Assembly: GCF_023277745.1 (NCBI RefSeq)
Contig: NZ_CP086322.1
Span: forward strand, 558,001-622,000
From: Streptomyces halobius
GTDB lineage: Bacteria > Actinomycetota > Actinomycetes > Streptomycetales > Streptomycetaceae
Length of the DNA stretch: 64,000 bases
Direction of reading: 5' to 3'
Program-made: the position numbers and the translations under genes
Notes under the pieces: generated by a model
Databases searched by the model: none
What the model saw: only the letters and a program-made list of their open reading frames with translations
Told to the model about the DNA's origin: nothing
Shown: positions 7,484 through 15,511 of the stretch, piece by piece
How the letters are laid out: every line of letters begins with the position of its first letter
Numbering within the stretch: the stretch's first letter is position 1

Positions 7484-9934
7484 TCAGCCCATCGATCTCT
7501 TGGGATCAGCCATCCGCAGCGGTTGTTCCGCCCAGATGGTCTTGCCGTCGCGTACATACCGCGTGCCCCAGCGCTGGGCGAGTTGGGCGACCAGGAAGAG
7601 GCCGCGGCCACCCTCGTCCGTGGTACGGGCCTGGCGCAGGTGTGGGGCGGTGCTGCTTCTGTCGGAGACTTCGCAGATGAGGTCGCGGTGACGGATGAGT
7701 CGCAGGGTGATCGGCCCGTTGGCATAGCGGTAGGCGTTGGTGGCGAGTTCGCTGACGATGAGTTCGGTGGTGACGGCCATCTCGTCCAGCTGCCACTCAG
7801 CGAGCTGACGCGTCGCCAGTTTGCGTGCCTCGGCGGCGATGGTCGGCTCCGTGGGCAGCTCCCACGTGGCCACCTTCTCCGCCGCCAGGGCGCGGGTGCG
7901 GGCGATGAGCAAGGCGACATCGTCGGCGGGGTGTTCGGGGAGCATCGCTTCCTCAACCGCCGTGCAGGTCTCCTCCAGCGTGCGGGCGGGCGCGGTCAGC
8001 GCCGCACGCAGCCGCGCCAACCCGTCGTCGAGGTCCTGCCGACGGCTTTCGACGAGGCCGTCGGTGTAGAGGGCCAGGAGGCTGCCCTCCGCCAGTTCCA
8101 GCTCCGCGCTCTCGAACGGCAGGCCGCCCAGGCCGAGCGGCGGGCCCGCGGGGACGTCGGGGATGCTCACCTGTCCGTCCGGGGTGACCATCACGGGCGG
8201 CAGATGGTTCGCACGGGCCATGGTGCAGCGGCGGGAGACCGGGTCGTAGACCGCGTAGAGGCAGGTCGCACCGATCAGCTGCGGGGAGGGCGTACCGGTC
8301 GCCTCCTGCTCGACGGCCAGGCGGTCCACGAGGGCGTCGAGGTGGGCGAGTATCTCGTCCGGCGCGAGGTCGAGGTTGGCCAGCGTGTGGACGGCGGTGC
8401 GCAGCCGCCCCATCGTGACGGCGGCGTGGGTGCCGTGGCCGACCACGTCTCCGACGACGAGGGCGACGCGGAGACCGGAGAGCGGAATGACGTCGAACCA
8501 GTCGCCGCCGACGCCCGCGGCCGGGTCGGCCGGCCGGTAGCGGTGGGCGACCTCGGCCGCCGGGTGTCCGGGGACCTCCGCGGGGAGCAGGCTGTGCTGG
8601 AGGGTGAGCGCCGCCTGATGCTGCTGGGTGTAGCGGCGGGCGTTGTCGATGCAGAGCGCGGCGCGGGAGGCGAACTCCTCCGCAAGGGTGAGGTCGTCCT
8701 CCTCGAACGGCTCCGGGCGTCGCGACCGCCACAGGCCGATCGTGCCCAGCACCAGCCCGCGTGCGGCCAGCGGCACCACCATCAGGGAGTGCAGCCCGAG
8801 GCCGAAGGCGCGCTCGGCCCGCTCGGGGTCGTCGGCCAGCCACGGCAGACGGCTGTCCTGGAACGTTTCGAGGACCGGGCGGTGCTCGACCAGACACCTG
8901 CTGTACGGAGCCTCCGGCGGGAAGTTGATCACGTCGCCGACCGGATACATCACCCGCAACGCGTCCGGTGAGATACCGCGGGTCGCCATCCTGCGCATCT
9001 CTCCGTACGTCCCCTGATCCGGCTCCTCACCCCGGTTCACCGGCTCCAGCAGATCCACGGTGACGTAGTCGGCCAGGTCGGGCACGGCCACCTCGGCCAG
9101 TTCACGGGCGGTGGTCGCCACGTCCAGCGTGGTCCCGATGCGGGCGCTGGCCTCGTTGAGCAGCGCCAGGCGACGGCGGGCCTGAACACGGTCGGTCACA
9201 TCCTCGACCGTTTGCGCCACGCCGAGGACACGGCCGGACGAGTCCTGCATCCGGAACGCCGACGCCGACGCGACCAGCTCCTGCTGCGGGACCGCGAGAA
9301 TACGGACGGGCTGCTCGGCGAAGATCGAGGACTTCCCCGACTCCAGCACCTGCCGCAGCTGGGCCTCCACCGCCTCCGCGTCGGCACGGAAGAGGAAGTC
9401 GGCGACGCGCAGACCACGGTGGTACTCGGCCGGGACACCGCTGAAATTCGCGATCGCCCGGTTCACCCGCAGAATGCGCAGGTCCGGAGCGTAAATGGCC
9501 AGCCCGATCGGGGAGCGTCGGAACAGCCCGTCCAGGACCGACCGGTCAGTTTCCCACTGGAGGACCTCCTGCGCCGGCGCGCCCACGATGTACCACTCGT
9601 AGGTGGCGTCGGGCCGCAGGACGACCCGGGCGCGGCACCCCATTTCCACACGGTGCCCCTCGCGGTGCCGCAACGGCACAATGCCGAACCACCCCTGCTC
9701 ACGCAGACAGGCCGCCACCGCCGCCAGAACGAAACCACGGTCCTCGGGGCTGTCCATCAGGACGTCGATCGCCGACCGGCCGAGCACCTCCTCCGCCGTA
9801 TAGCCGAGCAGCTCCTCGGCCCGCTCGCTCCACCCGACGACACGCCCCCGAGGATCGAGGACGACCGAGGCTGCACGACGCGCGGCGAAGGGATCTTCCG
9901 GCCCCTCGCTGAATGTCGACAGCGATGCGTCCAT
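7484..9934 (-). CDS. PAS-PAS-GAF-SpoIIE phosphatase with C-terminal anti-sigma-like ATPase domain
   Basis: An 816-residue cytosolic signalling protein. Two PAS domains (about residues 20-125 and 135-255; the first contains GWSERAEELLGYTAEEVLG) are followed by a GAF domain (about 280-435), an RsbU/SpoIIE PP2C phosphatase (about 465-690, with GGDWFDVIP, VGDVVGHG and TDGLVE), and an HATPase_c domain (about 700-805, N-box SELATNAYRYA, then DEGGRGLFLV). Such fusions combine a PP2C that dephosphorylates an anti-anti-sigma factor with an RsbW-like kinase; the partner is not in the window. ATG at 9934 is chosen because AAGGTGGTG precedes it and the PAS domain begins soon after. No membrane segment is seen. 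It lies 121 bp upstream of the hydrolase-P450 pair on the same strand. Confidence 0.92.
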   Translation of the reverse strand: MDASLSTFSEGPEDPFAARRAASVVLDPRGRVVGWSERAEELLGYTAEEVLGRSAIDVLMDSPEDRGFVLAAVAACLREQGWFGIVPLRHREGHRVEMGCRARVVLRPDATYEWYIVGAPAQEVLQWETDRSVLDGLFRRSPIGLAIYAPDLRILRVNRAIANFSGVPAEYHRGLRVADFLFRADAEAVEAQLRQVLESGKSSIFAEQPVRILAVPQQELVASASAFRMQDSSGRVLGVAQTVEDVTDRVQARRRLALLNEASARIGTTLDVATTARELAEVAVPDLADYVTVDLLEPVNRGEEPDQGTYGEMRRMATRGISPDALRVMYPVGDVINFPPEAPYSRCLVEHRPVLETFQDSRLPWLADDPERAERAFGLGLHSLMVVPLAARGLVLGTIGLWRSRRPEPFEEDDLTLAEEFASRAALCIDNARRYTQQHQAALTLQHSLLPAEVPGHPAAEVAHRYRPADPAAGVGGDWFDVIPLSGLRVALVVGDVVGHGTHAAVTMGRLRTAVHTLANLDLAPDEILAHLDALVDRLAVEQEATGTPSPQLIGATCLYAVYDPVSRRCTMARANHLPPVMVTPDGQVSIPDVPAGPPLGLGGLPFESAELELAEGSLLALYTDGLVESRRQDLDDGLARLRAALTAPARTLEETCTAVEEAMLPEHPADDVALLIARTRALAAEKVATWELPTEPTIAAEARKLATRQLAEWQLDEMAVTTELIVSELATNAYRYANGPITLRLIRHRDLICEVSDRSSTAPHLRQARTTDEGGRGLFLVAQLAQRWGTRYVRDGKTIWAEQPLRMADPKRSMG

Positions 9935-10274
9935 CACCACCACCTTGTGCCTTCCGAGCAGGACCGGCACCACACGGCCGCGGGGTGACTCTCCACCGTG
10001 ATCCGATGGCGGCACCCGCGATGCTGAACCCAGTATCGGCCTCGGGCGCGAACCTCGCTTTCCGTCGCGCCCACGGAGCAGGGCGTCACCGGGCCGCCAC
10101 TCGGGTGATGGCGAGGCGGCGGCCGGCCGAGCGGAGTGTCAGGAACGGGCGCCGCCCCGTCGGCCGGAGCCGGTACCTGACCATTCGAGTGGCATCGCAC
10201 ATACCTCCGGTCGGGCATGGGTACGTCCGCGGTGTTCGGCGGCAGGCCGCCCAATACGTACGAGGAGGACGAGA
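9935..10274. other. 340-bp spacer between phosphatase and DUF1918 gene
   Basis: This divergent spacer must hold promoters for both flanking genes. I see no convincing protein-coding frame, no strong inverted repeat and no recognisable RNA. A GAGGAGGACGAG ribosome site for the DUF1918 gene lies at its right end. Confidence 0.5.
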
Positions 10275-10478
10275 ATGCAGGCGAGCGTGGGTGACCGGCT
10301 CCTTGTCCATGGCCGGATCGTCGGTCAGCAGAACCGGACGGCGGAGGTCATCGAGGTGCTGGGAAGCAATGGCGGGCCTCCCTACCGCGTCCGGTTCGAG
10401 GACGGCCACGAAACCCTCATGAGCCCCGGCCCGGACACGGTCGTCCGGCCCGTCCCGTATTCAGAGTCGGAGAGCTAG
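10275..10478 (+). CDS. DUF1918 domain protein
   Basis: A 67-residue acidic protein matching the DUF1918 family of small actinobacterial proteins with an SH3-like barrel. Typical features are VGDRLLVHGRIVGQ at the start, the basic-to-hydrophobic AEVIEVLGSNG turn, and PPYRVRFEDGHETLMSPGPD in the second half. The role is unknown; the family is often seen near stress or redox genes. A strong GAGGAGGACGAG ribosome site precedes ATG, and a 21-bp hairpin terminator follows 18 bp after the stop, so it is probably a monocistronic unit. Confidence 0.9.
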   Translation: MQASVGDRLLVHGRIVGQQNRTAEVIEVLGSNGGPPYRVRFEDGHETLMSPGPDTVVRPVPYSESES

Positions 10479-10496
10479 GCGCTCCTCTCGGATCAT

Positions 10497-10544
10497 CCGG
10501 TCACGGCCGGCCCCGGCATCCGCGCCGGGGCCGGCCGTGACCGG
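10497..10544. terminator. 21-bp hairpin terminator
   Basis: Perfect 21-bp arms at 10497-10517 and 10524-10544 enclose a 6-nt loop ATCCGC. It lies between the convergent DUF1918 and HNH nuclease genes and should stop transcription from both sides. Confidence 0.85.
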
Positions 10545-10572
10545 TTCGGTGAGCGTGCCGTGCCGGACCTGC

Positions 10573-11265
10573 TCACTGATCGCAGGTGTCCAGCATGTCG
10601 GCGAGCATGGCCGACTCCGGCCTGGTCACATTCAGTTCGTAGAGGTGCTTGACGTCGATCCAGGCCCGTGCGTAGGTGCACCAGTACGCGTACCGTGGCG
10701 CCCACTGGTCCGGGGACTTGTCGCCCTTCTGCCGGTTGCTGGACGCGGAGACCGCGATCAGCTGCGGATCCGTCAGGTCGTTGGCGAAGCTCTTCCTCTG
10801 CTGGGTGGTCCATTCGTCCGCACCGGAGCGCCAGGCGTTGGCCAGGGGCACGATGTGGTCGATGTCCAGCTGTCTCGACGAGGTGAGCCACTCGCTGTCG
10901 TACTCGCTGAACCAACTCCCTGAGATCGCCCGGCACATGTCGTCCTGCTGCACGTCCTCGCCGTCGCGGGCGAGGACCGTCTCACGGGTGTCGCACTCCC
11001 CCTCCTGCTTGATCCAGTGCGGGAACTTGGCACGGCTGTAGCCGTCCATCGAATGCGGAGCCTCGACCCGGAGTCCGGCCAGTTCCGTGCGCGCCACACC
11101 GACGGGCGAGGGCTCCGGCAGATCCGGCGGGGTCAGGTGGGAGGCGGCGGTTTCGGCGGTGGTTTCGGCAGTGGTTGCTGCGGCGGAGGTTGAGGCGGTG
11201 AGGCCGATGAGGGCCAGGGAAGCTGCTGTGGCGACAACTCGGCGCCACCAGTGGCTGCTTGACAT
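10573..11265 (-). CDS. secreted HNH/DUF1524-family endonuclease
   Basis: A 230-residue exported nuclease. The N-terminus has a signal peptide (WWRRVVATAASLALIGLTA, Ala-rich cleavage region around residue 27). The catalytic core is the His-Me finger of the DUF1524/GmrSD C-terminal type: DIDHIVPLANAWRSGA with the general-base His near residue 137, followed by DPQLIAVSASSNRQKGDKSP with the Asn and Lys typical of the family. Four cysteines are present, one of them in TCDQ at the extreme C-terminus, and could form disulfides outside the cell. Known relatives in Streptomyces are annotated as HNH nucleases; extracellular DNA degradation for nutrition or competition is the likely role. No immunity partner is adjacent. 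Confidence 0.88.
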   Translation of the reverse strand: MSSSHWWRRVVATAASLALIGLTASTSAAATTAETTAETAASHLTPPDLPEPSPVGVARTELAGLRVEAPHSMDGYSRAKFPHWIKQEGECDTRETVLARDGEDVQQDDMCRAISGSWFSEYDSEWLTSSRQLDIDHIVPLANAWRSGADEWTTQQRKSFANDLTDPQLIAVSASSNRQKGDKSPDQWAPRYAYWCTYARAWIDVKHLYELNVTRPESAMLADMLDTCDQ

Positions 11266-11538
11266 GTAGGGGTCATAGCCTGGCGAAACGATTCCCTATG
11301 TCAACATTCACCCTATAGTGGGCGAGTCGCGGTTTATTCGGGCATTGACGGCCGTGATGAGAAGCCCGTCCAGCCGCCCCCGGGGCACCACCAGTGCGCG
11401 GACTGGGCGCCGCGCCGATTCCCGTACGGAAACAGCAGAGTTCACGTCATGCACAGCGGCGGCCTCGCGCCGCCGATCCGCACGCGGGGAAGCGCGAGGA
11501 TCAGGCCAAGACCGCCGCTCCAGACGAGCCAGTGCCGG

Positions 11539-11916
11539 TTACGGACCCCACGCCTGCGGGACCGGCGTGCACTGGAATGCGGCGCCGGCGCCGAGCGCGG
11601 CGACTTCAGTGCTCTCGAAGGCCTCGTTCGCCAAGGACGGCTTGCACAGCATCGGCGCCACCGCGTCTTCCTCCTGCCGCAGATCGTGCCAGGTAGTGGC
11701 GGGAGTAAGGGAATGCGGCGCCCGACAGCCGAGGTTGACCATTCCGTCGAACAGCGTGCCGCGGGTGCAGATCTTCACGACACCGCCCCGATCGACGAAT
11801 TCCTGTGGCGTAGGCCCTTCTTGGTGCGCAGACGCGGCAGGGGCCAGGGTAAGCAGCGTCGCACTCGCCATGACAACGGCCGATGTGAGTGCGGTGAACG
11901 CGGTGCGCGGACGCAT
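11539..11916 (-). CDS. small secreted protein of unknown function
   Basis: A 125-residue protein with a clear Sec signal peptide (RPRTAFTALTSAVV, then an Ala/Leu-rich core ending APAASAHQ near residue 31). The mature roughly 95 residues contain four cysteines (in VKICTRG, NLGCRAP, PMLCKPS and FQCTPV), which could form two disulfides. The start ATG is fixed by a perfect AGGAGGAATCC ribosome site. I do not recognise the family. Neighbours are the secreted nuclease downstream and a broken kinase upstream; the roughly 300-bp spacers on either side show no other gene. Confidence 0.75.
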   Translation of the reverse strand: MRPRTAFTALTSAVVMASATLLTLAPAASAHQEGPTPQEFVDRGGVVKICTRGTLFDGMVNLGCRAPHSLTPATTWHDLRQEEDAVAPMLCKPSLANEAFESTEVAALGAGAAFQCTPVPQAWGP

Positions 11917-12213
11917 ATGGGGGATTCCTCCTGGGGCAGTGAGCCGGTCGGTCGTATTCCGTGCCGGCACAGACGCGTTGACGGTCACGCCGAAGCACGT
12001 CAAAGGTCATGCTGATTGCCCAACGATCCGACAAATAACAGGAGACGCGCTGCGGTCCGTAATTCGCCGACAAGAGTGATGACCACACCGTTGCCCGCAG
12101 GTCACCCCGTCAGCGAGCGGAGAGGGCAGGTTTGCCGCCGGTCGGTCGCGGCCGCAGTGATCAGGAAGCCGCAATTCACGGGACAGCCTGCCTACCCACG
12201 GGGATACGGGCAC

Positions 12214-12763
12214 GTGATCTACCTGATAGGCGGGCCCCCACGGGTGGGCAAGAGCACCCTCGCCCAGATGCTTCCGGAGCGCGTCGGCATTCCGGGCTGC
12301 CCGGCGGACGCGCTGGTGTCGATGCTGCAGAACGCCGCGCCGCACCACGGAGTGCGGCAACGGTACCCATCCGGACAAGGCCGCGTTGGCGCAGCCGTTC
12401 CTCGTCGCGTTCCTCCGCGCGGTGGCGGACGGCCTCGATGAGTCCGATCCCCTGGACGGCTATGCCGTCGAGGGCGACATCGTGACACCGGCTGCCGCGA
12501 CGGCCGCCGCCGCTCACGGGTTGCCACTGGTCTCCGTCTTCCTCGGCAATACCGCGCTGACAGCCGATGAGCTGCGGGCCGCACCGGACTGGCTCGATGG
12601 CGCCGATGACGCCACCTACCAGCAGATCGCAGCGTGGGTCACGGAGCGGAGCCGGGCGCTGCGTGACGCGTGCACGGCCGCAGGCCACCGCTACGTCGAG
12701 CTGGGCGCAGGCTACGAACAGGGCCCGGAACGGGCCTACTCCGTACTCGGAGAACACGCCTGA
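12214..12763 (+). pseudogene. frameshifted P-loop kinase-like protein
   Basis: The first segment, starting at GTG 12214, reads VIYLIGGPPRVGKSTLAQML, a clean Walker A motif, and continues to ADALVSMLQNAAP. Around 12340-12350 the natural protein jumps to another frame, which gives GTHPDKAALAQPFLVAF and continues to the end as ...YEQGPERAYSVLGEHA at 12763. Joining the two frames gives about 183 residues, which looks like a small-molecule or nucleoside kinase. A single-base change would repair it, so this is either a recent pseudogene or a sequencing error. I could not assign a specific substrate. A 24-bp tandem duplication starts six bases after the stop. Confidence 0.75.
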
Positions 12764-12768
12764 CCGTC

Positions 12769-12816
12769 GTCGGCCGCCTCAAGAGGTCGCCTGTCGGTCG
12801 CCTCAAGAAGCCGCCT
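12769..12816. repeat. 24-bp tandem duplication after kinase relic
   Basis: Two adjacent 24-bp units (12769-12792 and 12793-12816) share the core GCCTCAAGA and differ at three or four positions. They begin six bases after the stop codon of the frameshifted kinase. Confidence 0.75.
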
Positions 12817-12896
12817 ACGCTGGTGTGTTGCCCACCGTCCGGCGAACGGCACGGCAGCGGGCCGCCGTTGTTCACGACGGCCCCGCCGGAATTCCG

Positions 12897-13343
12897 TTAC
12901 GCGTTCCCCTCAAGCAATCCCTTCAGCTTCTGCTCGTCCCTCGGCATCTCCTTCCGCGCGTGCGGACGGACGACGAGCGGTCCGAGCATCTTGCCGATGC
13001 CATGCGTCTCGAAGTCGAGTGACATGGTCACGCGCGACCGCTCGCCGTCGCCGAGCGGCTCGATCGTGCCCTTCACATCGCCCCTGACGGGACCGTCGAT
13101 GCCGCGCATACGCCAGCTCCGCGGCGGATCCAGCTCCGCGACCTCAGCGGTCATCGGGAATTCCCGACGGCCGATCCGGCGGGTCACCACGACATGCGAA
13201 CCCACTTCGAGCGGGGCGTCGCCCACCGGGCTCACCGACACCGCGCTCTCCTGCCACTCGGGCAGATGGGAAGGGTCGGTCACGTAGTCGAAGACGTCTT
13301 CGGGGCGACGGGAGATATCAATGGTTTCCCTGATCGCAGTCAT
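12897..13343 (-). CDS. SRPBCC (polyketide cyclase/START-like) family protein
   Basis: A 148-residue protein of the SRPBCC superfamily, which folds as a hydrophobic pocket for lipids or aromatic ligands. It opens with TAIRETIDISRRPEDVFDYV, the standard first strand and helix, has DPSHLPEWQES, and ends in the long alpha-helix region MLGPLVVRPHARKEMPRDEQ with the typical C-terminal LKGLLE. The start at 13343 follows GGGG GCGAA; a longer open frame upstream is not family-like. No catalytic assignment is possible. It is a single gene in reverse orientation to the MerR relic. Confidence 0.85.
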   Translation of the reverse strand: MTAIRETIDISRRPEDVFDYVTDPSHLPEWQESAVSVSPVGDAPLEVGSHVVVTRRIGRREFPMTAEVAELDPPRSWRMRGIDGPVRGDVKGTIEPLGDGERSRVTMSLDFETHGIGKMLGPLVVRPHARKEMPRDEQKLKGLLEGNA

Positions 13344-13560
13344 TTCGCCCCCATTCCTGAGCTTTTGATGTGCTTCTTTGTGTTTTGGCGTATTCTGTTG
13401 TGCTTTCTCGCAAAGGATCCCACGGGGGCCGCTGACGCGCCAGGCTGAGCGGCCGGTCGCGCGAAGTCCCAGTCCGACGAAGCGAGGGCAGACGCACACG
13501 GCGTCTGCACGGCCTACGCCGGAACCTTCACATGGGTGTGAGGGGCTACGCGAACACTGC

Positions 13561-13610
13561 GTGCGCAAGGTCTACGGCGTGCGCAAGGTCTACGGCGTGC
13601 GCTAGGTCTG
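13561..13610. repeat. 18-bp tandem repeat, 2.6 copies, before MerR relic
   Basis: GTGCGCAAGGTCTACGGC is repeated exactly at 13561-13578 and 13579-13596, followed by a partial diverged third copy to about 13610. It ends ten bases before the start of the MerR relic and could therefore have doubled a promoter or operator element. Confidence 0.85.
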
Positions 13611-13619
13611 GGGTGGAGC

Positions 13620-13959
13620 ATGCGTATCGGAGAGCTGTCGGAGCGCACCGGCACGCCTCGTCGGCTGCTGCGCTACTAGAGGGGAGCAGCAGGGACCGAT
13701 CGTCGCGGAGCGTGCCCCGAACGGCTACCGCGAGTACGACGAGCGCTTCGTCGACCGGGTCCCGCAGATAAGAGGACTGCTCGATGCCGGGCTGCCGACC
13801 CGGATCATCCAGCAGATCCTCCCGTGCCTCGACAAGCCCCGGGGCATCCACCTCCCGGACGCGACACCGGAGACGCTCGCCACGCTGGAACGCGAACGCC
13901 GGTCGCCGGGGAGGTCACCGCGCCGATCACCGGCGGATCACCAGTCCGCGGGCGCGTAG
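13620..13959 (+). pseudogene. MerR-family regulator relic
   Basis: An intact GGGGTGGAGC ribosome site precedes ATG and RIGELSERTGTPRRLLRY, the classic MerR DNA-binding start. A TAG stop then falls exactly where family members read a second Tyr and Glu. In another frame the protein resumes as QGPIVAERAPNGYREYDE and runs through RIIQQILPCLDK and ATPETLATLERER to a stop at 13959. This last part overlaps the end of the SDR gene on the other strand by 22 bp. The effector-binding C-terminus is only the short coiled region. The target is unknown. Confidence 0.8.
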
Positions 13960-15398
13960 TCCTTGAGGAAGCAGCCGAAGACATCCTCGCCGAGCTCACC
14001 GCGGACGATCGGGTCGTACACCCGGGCGGCTCCGTCGACCAGGTCGAGCGGGGCGTGGAAGCCCTCTTCGGCCAGTCGCATCTTGTCGGGGTGCGGGCGT
14101 TCGTCGGTGATCCAGCCGGTGTCGACGGCGGTCATGAGGATGCCGTCGGTCTCCAGCATCTCCCGGGCGCTGGTACGGGTCAGCATGTTCAGCGCCGCCT
14201 TGGCCATATTGGTGTGCGGGTGGCCGGCGCCCTTGTAGCCGCGGCTGAACTGGCCTTCCATCGCCGAGACGTTGACGACGTACTTCCGGCGCGCGGGGGC
14301 CGCGGCCATCGCCGGGCGCAGCTTGCTCACCAGCAGGAACGGCGCGGTCATATTGCACAGCTGGACTTCCAGGAGCTCGACCGGGTCGACCTCGTCCACC
14401 CTCTGGATCCAGCTGTTGGTGTCGTGCAGGTCCGGCACCAGCCCGCCCGCGTCGATCGCGGTGCCCGCCTCGATGCGGGCGGGCGAGGCCGAGCCGCTGG
14501 TCAGGGCGAGGGCGGTGAGGTTCTCGGCGGTCAGCTCGCCCTGCCCGGCGGTGGCGGCGGGCAGGGCGGCGGGGGCGCCGCTGCCGAAATGGCCGATGAC
14601 GAGGGAGGCGGGCAGCTCTCCGGCGGGCAGCGGTGCGGACTCGGCCGCGACCAGCTGTCCGTACGCCTCGGGCGACCGGCGGACGGTCTGCGCGGCGTTG
14701 TTGATCAGGATGTCGAGCGGGCCCTCGGCGCTCACCGAGTCGGCGAGCGCGATCACCTGGGCCGGATCGCGCAGATCGATCCCGACGATCTTCAGCCGGT
14801 GCAGCCAGTCCGCGCTGTCCGGCATCGCCGTGAAGCGGCGGATCGCGTCGTTCGGGAAGCGGGTGGTGAGGGTGGTGTGGGCGCCGTCGCGCAGCAGCCG
14901 GAGCGCGATATACATGCCGATCTTCGCCCGGCCGCCGGTCAGCAGCGCGCGCCTGCCGGTGAGGTCCGTACGGGCGTCGCGGCGCGCCCTGTTCTCCTTG
15001 GCGCAGTCCCGGCAGAGCTGGTGGTAGAAGGCGTCGACCTCGACGTATCGGGTCTTGCAGACGTAGCAGGACCTGGGCCGCTGCAGAATGCCGGCGATCT
15101 CCGTGGACACGGAGCTGGCGAGGGCCCGCCCCAGGGTCTCGTCATCGATCCGGTCCGCGGCTCCGGTGGCCGTCGCTTCGGTCACCGCCCGGTCGTGGGC
15201 CGTCTTGGCCGCCCGGCGCTCCTTGCGCCGACGCTGCTTCACGGTCCGGAAGATGCCGGCGGTGGCGCGCCGTACGGTGATCGCGTCGGGGTGGTCGAGC
15301 GGCAGCGCGTCGAGTTCCTCCAGCACGCTCAGGCAGACCGCCATCCGCTCAGGGTCGATTCCCGCGCCATCGGCCCGGCCGTTCTCTGTCACCGTCAT
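13938..15398 (-). CDS. SDR-family protein with N-terminal zinc ribbon, catalytic Tyr missing
   Basis: A 486-residue fusion. Residues 1-105 are helical and charged, then a four-cysteine zinc ribbon follows (Cys111, 114, 129, 132, read from CYVCK and LCRDC), then a short-chain dehydrogenase fold starting at about residue 146. The cofactor loop TGGRAKIG (154-161) and LINNAAQ (231-237) are conserved, and Ser378 in VNVSAMEG matches the catalytic Ser. Lys400 is in place, but the residue four before it is Thr396 rather than Tyr, so classical oxidoreductase chemistry may be lost or altered. The ATG at 15398 opens the gene. The ribbon suggests binding to protein or nucleic acid. It stands alone between a MerR relic and the polyol transporter. 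Confidence 0.85.
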   Translation of the reverse strand: MTVTENGRADGAGIDPERMAVCLSVLEELDALPLDHPDAITVRRATAGIFRTVKQRRRKERRAAKTAHDRAVTEATATGAADRIDDETLGRALASSVSTEIAGILQRPRSCYVCKTRYVEVDAFYHQLCRDCAKENRARRDARTDLTGRRALLTGGRAKIGMYIALRLLRDGAHTTLTTRFPNDAIRRFTAMPDSADWLHRLKIVGIDLRDPAQVIALADSVSAEGPLDILINNAAQTVRRSPEAYGQLVAAESAPLPAGELPASLVIGHFGSGAPAALPAATAGQGELTAENLTALALTSGSASPARIEAGTAIDAGGLVPDLHDTNSWIQRVDEVDPVELLEVQLCNMTAPFLLVSKLRPAMAAAPARRKYVVNVSAMEGQFSRGYKGAGHPHTNMAKAALNMLTRTSAREMLETDGILMTAVDTGWITDERPHPDKMRLAEEGFHAPLDLVDGAARVYDPIVRGELGEDVFGCFLKDYAPADW

Positions 15399-15511
15399 CG
15401 CCGTGCCGCGCTTTCGTGGGATCGTGTGTTCTATTCAGGCTCCGGCGGAACTTTACGTATACGGGGGCGGCTCCGCCAAACCCGGCGGGAGCGGGCACCT
15501 CGGGCCGTCGA

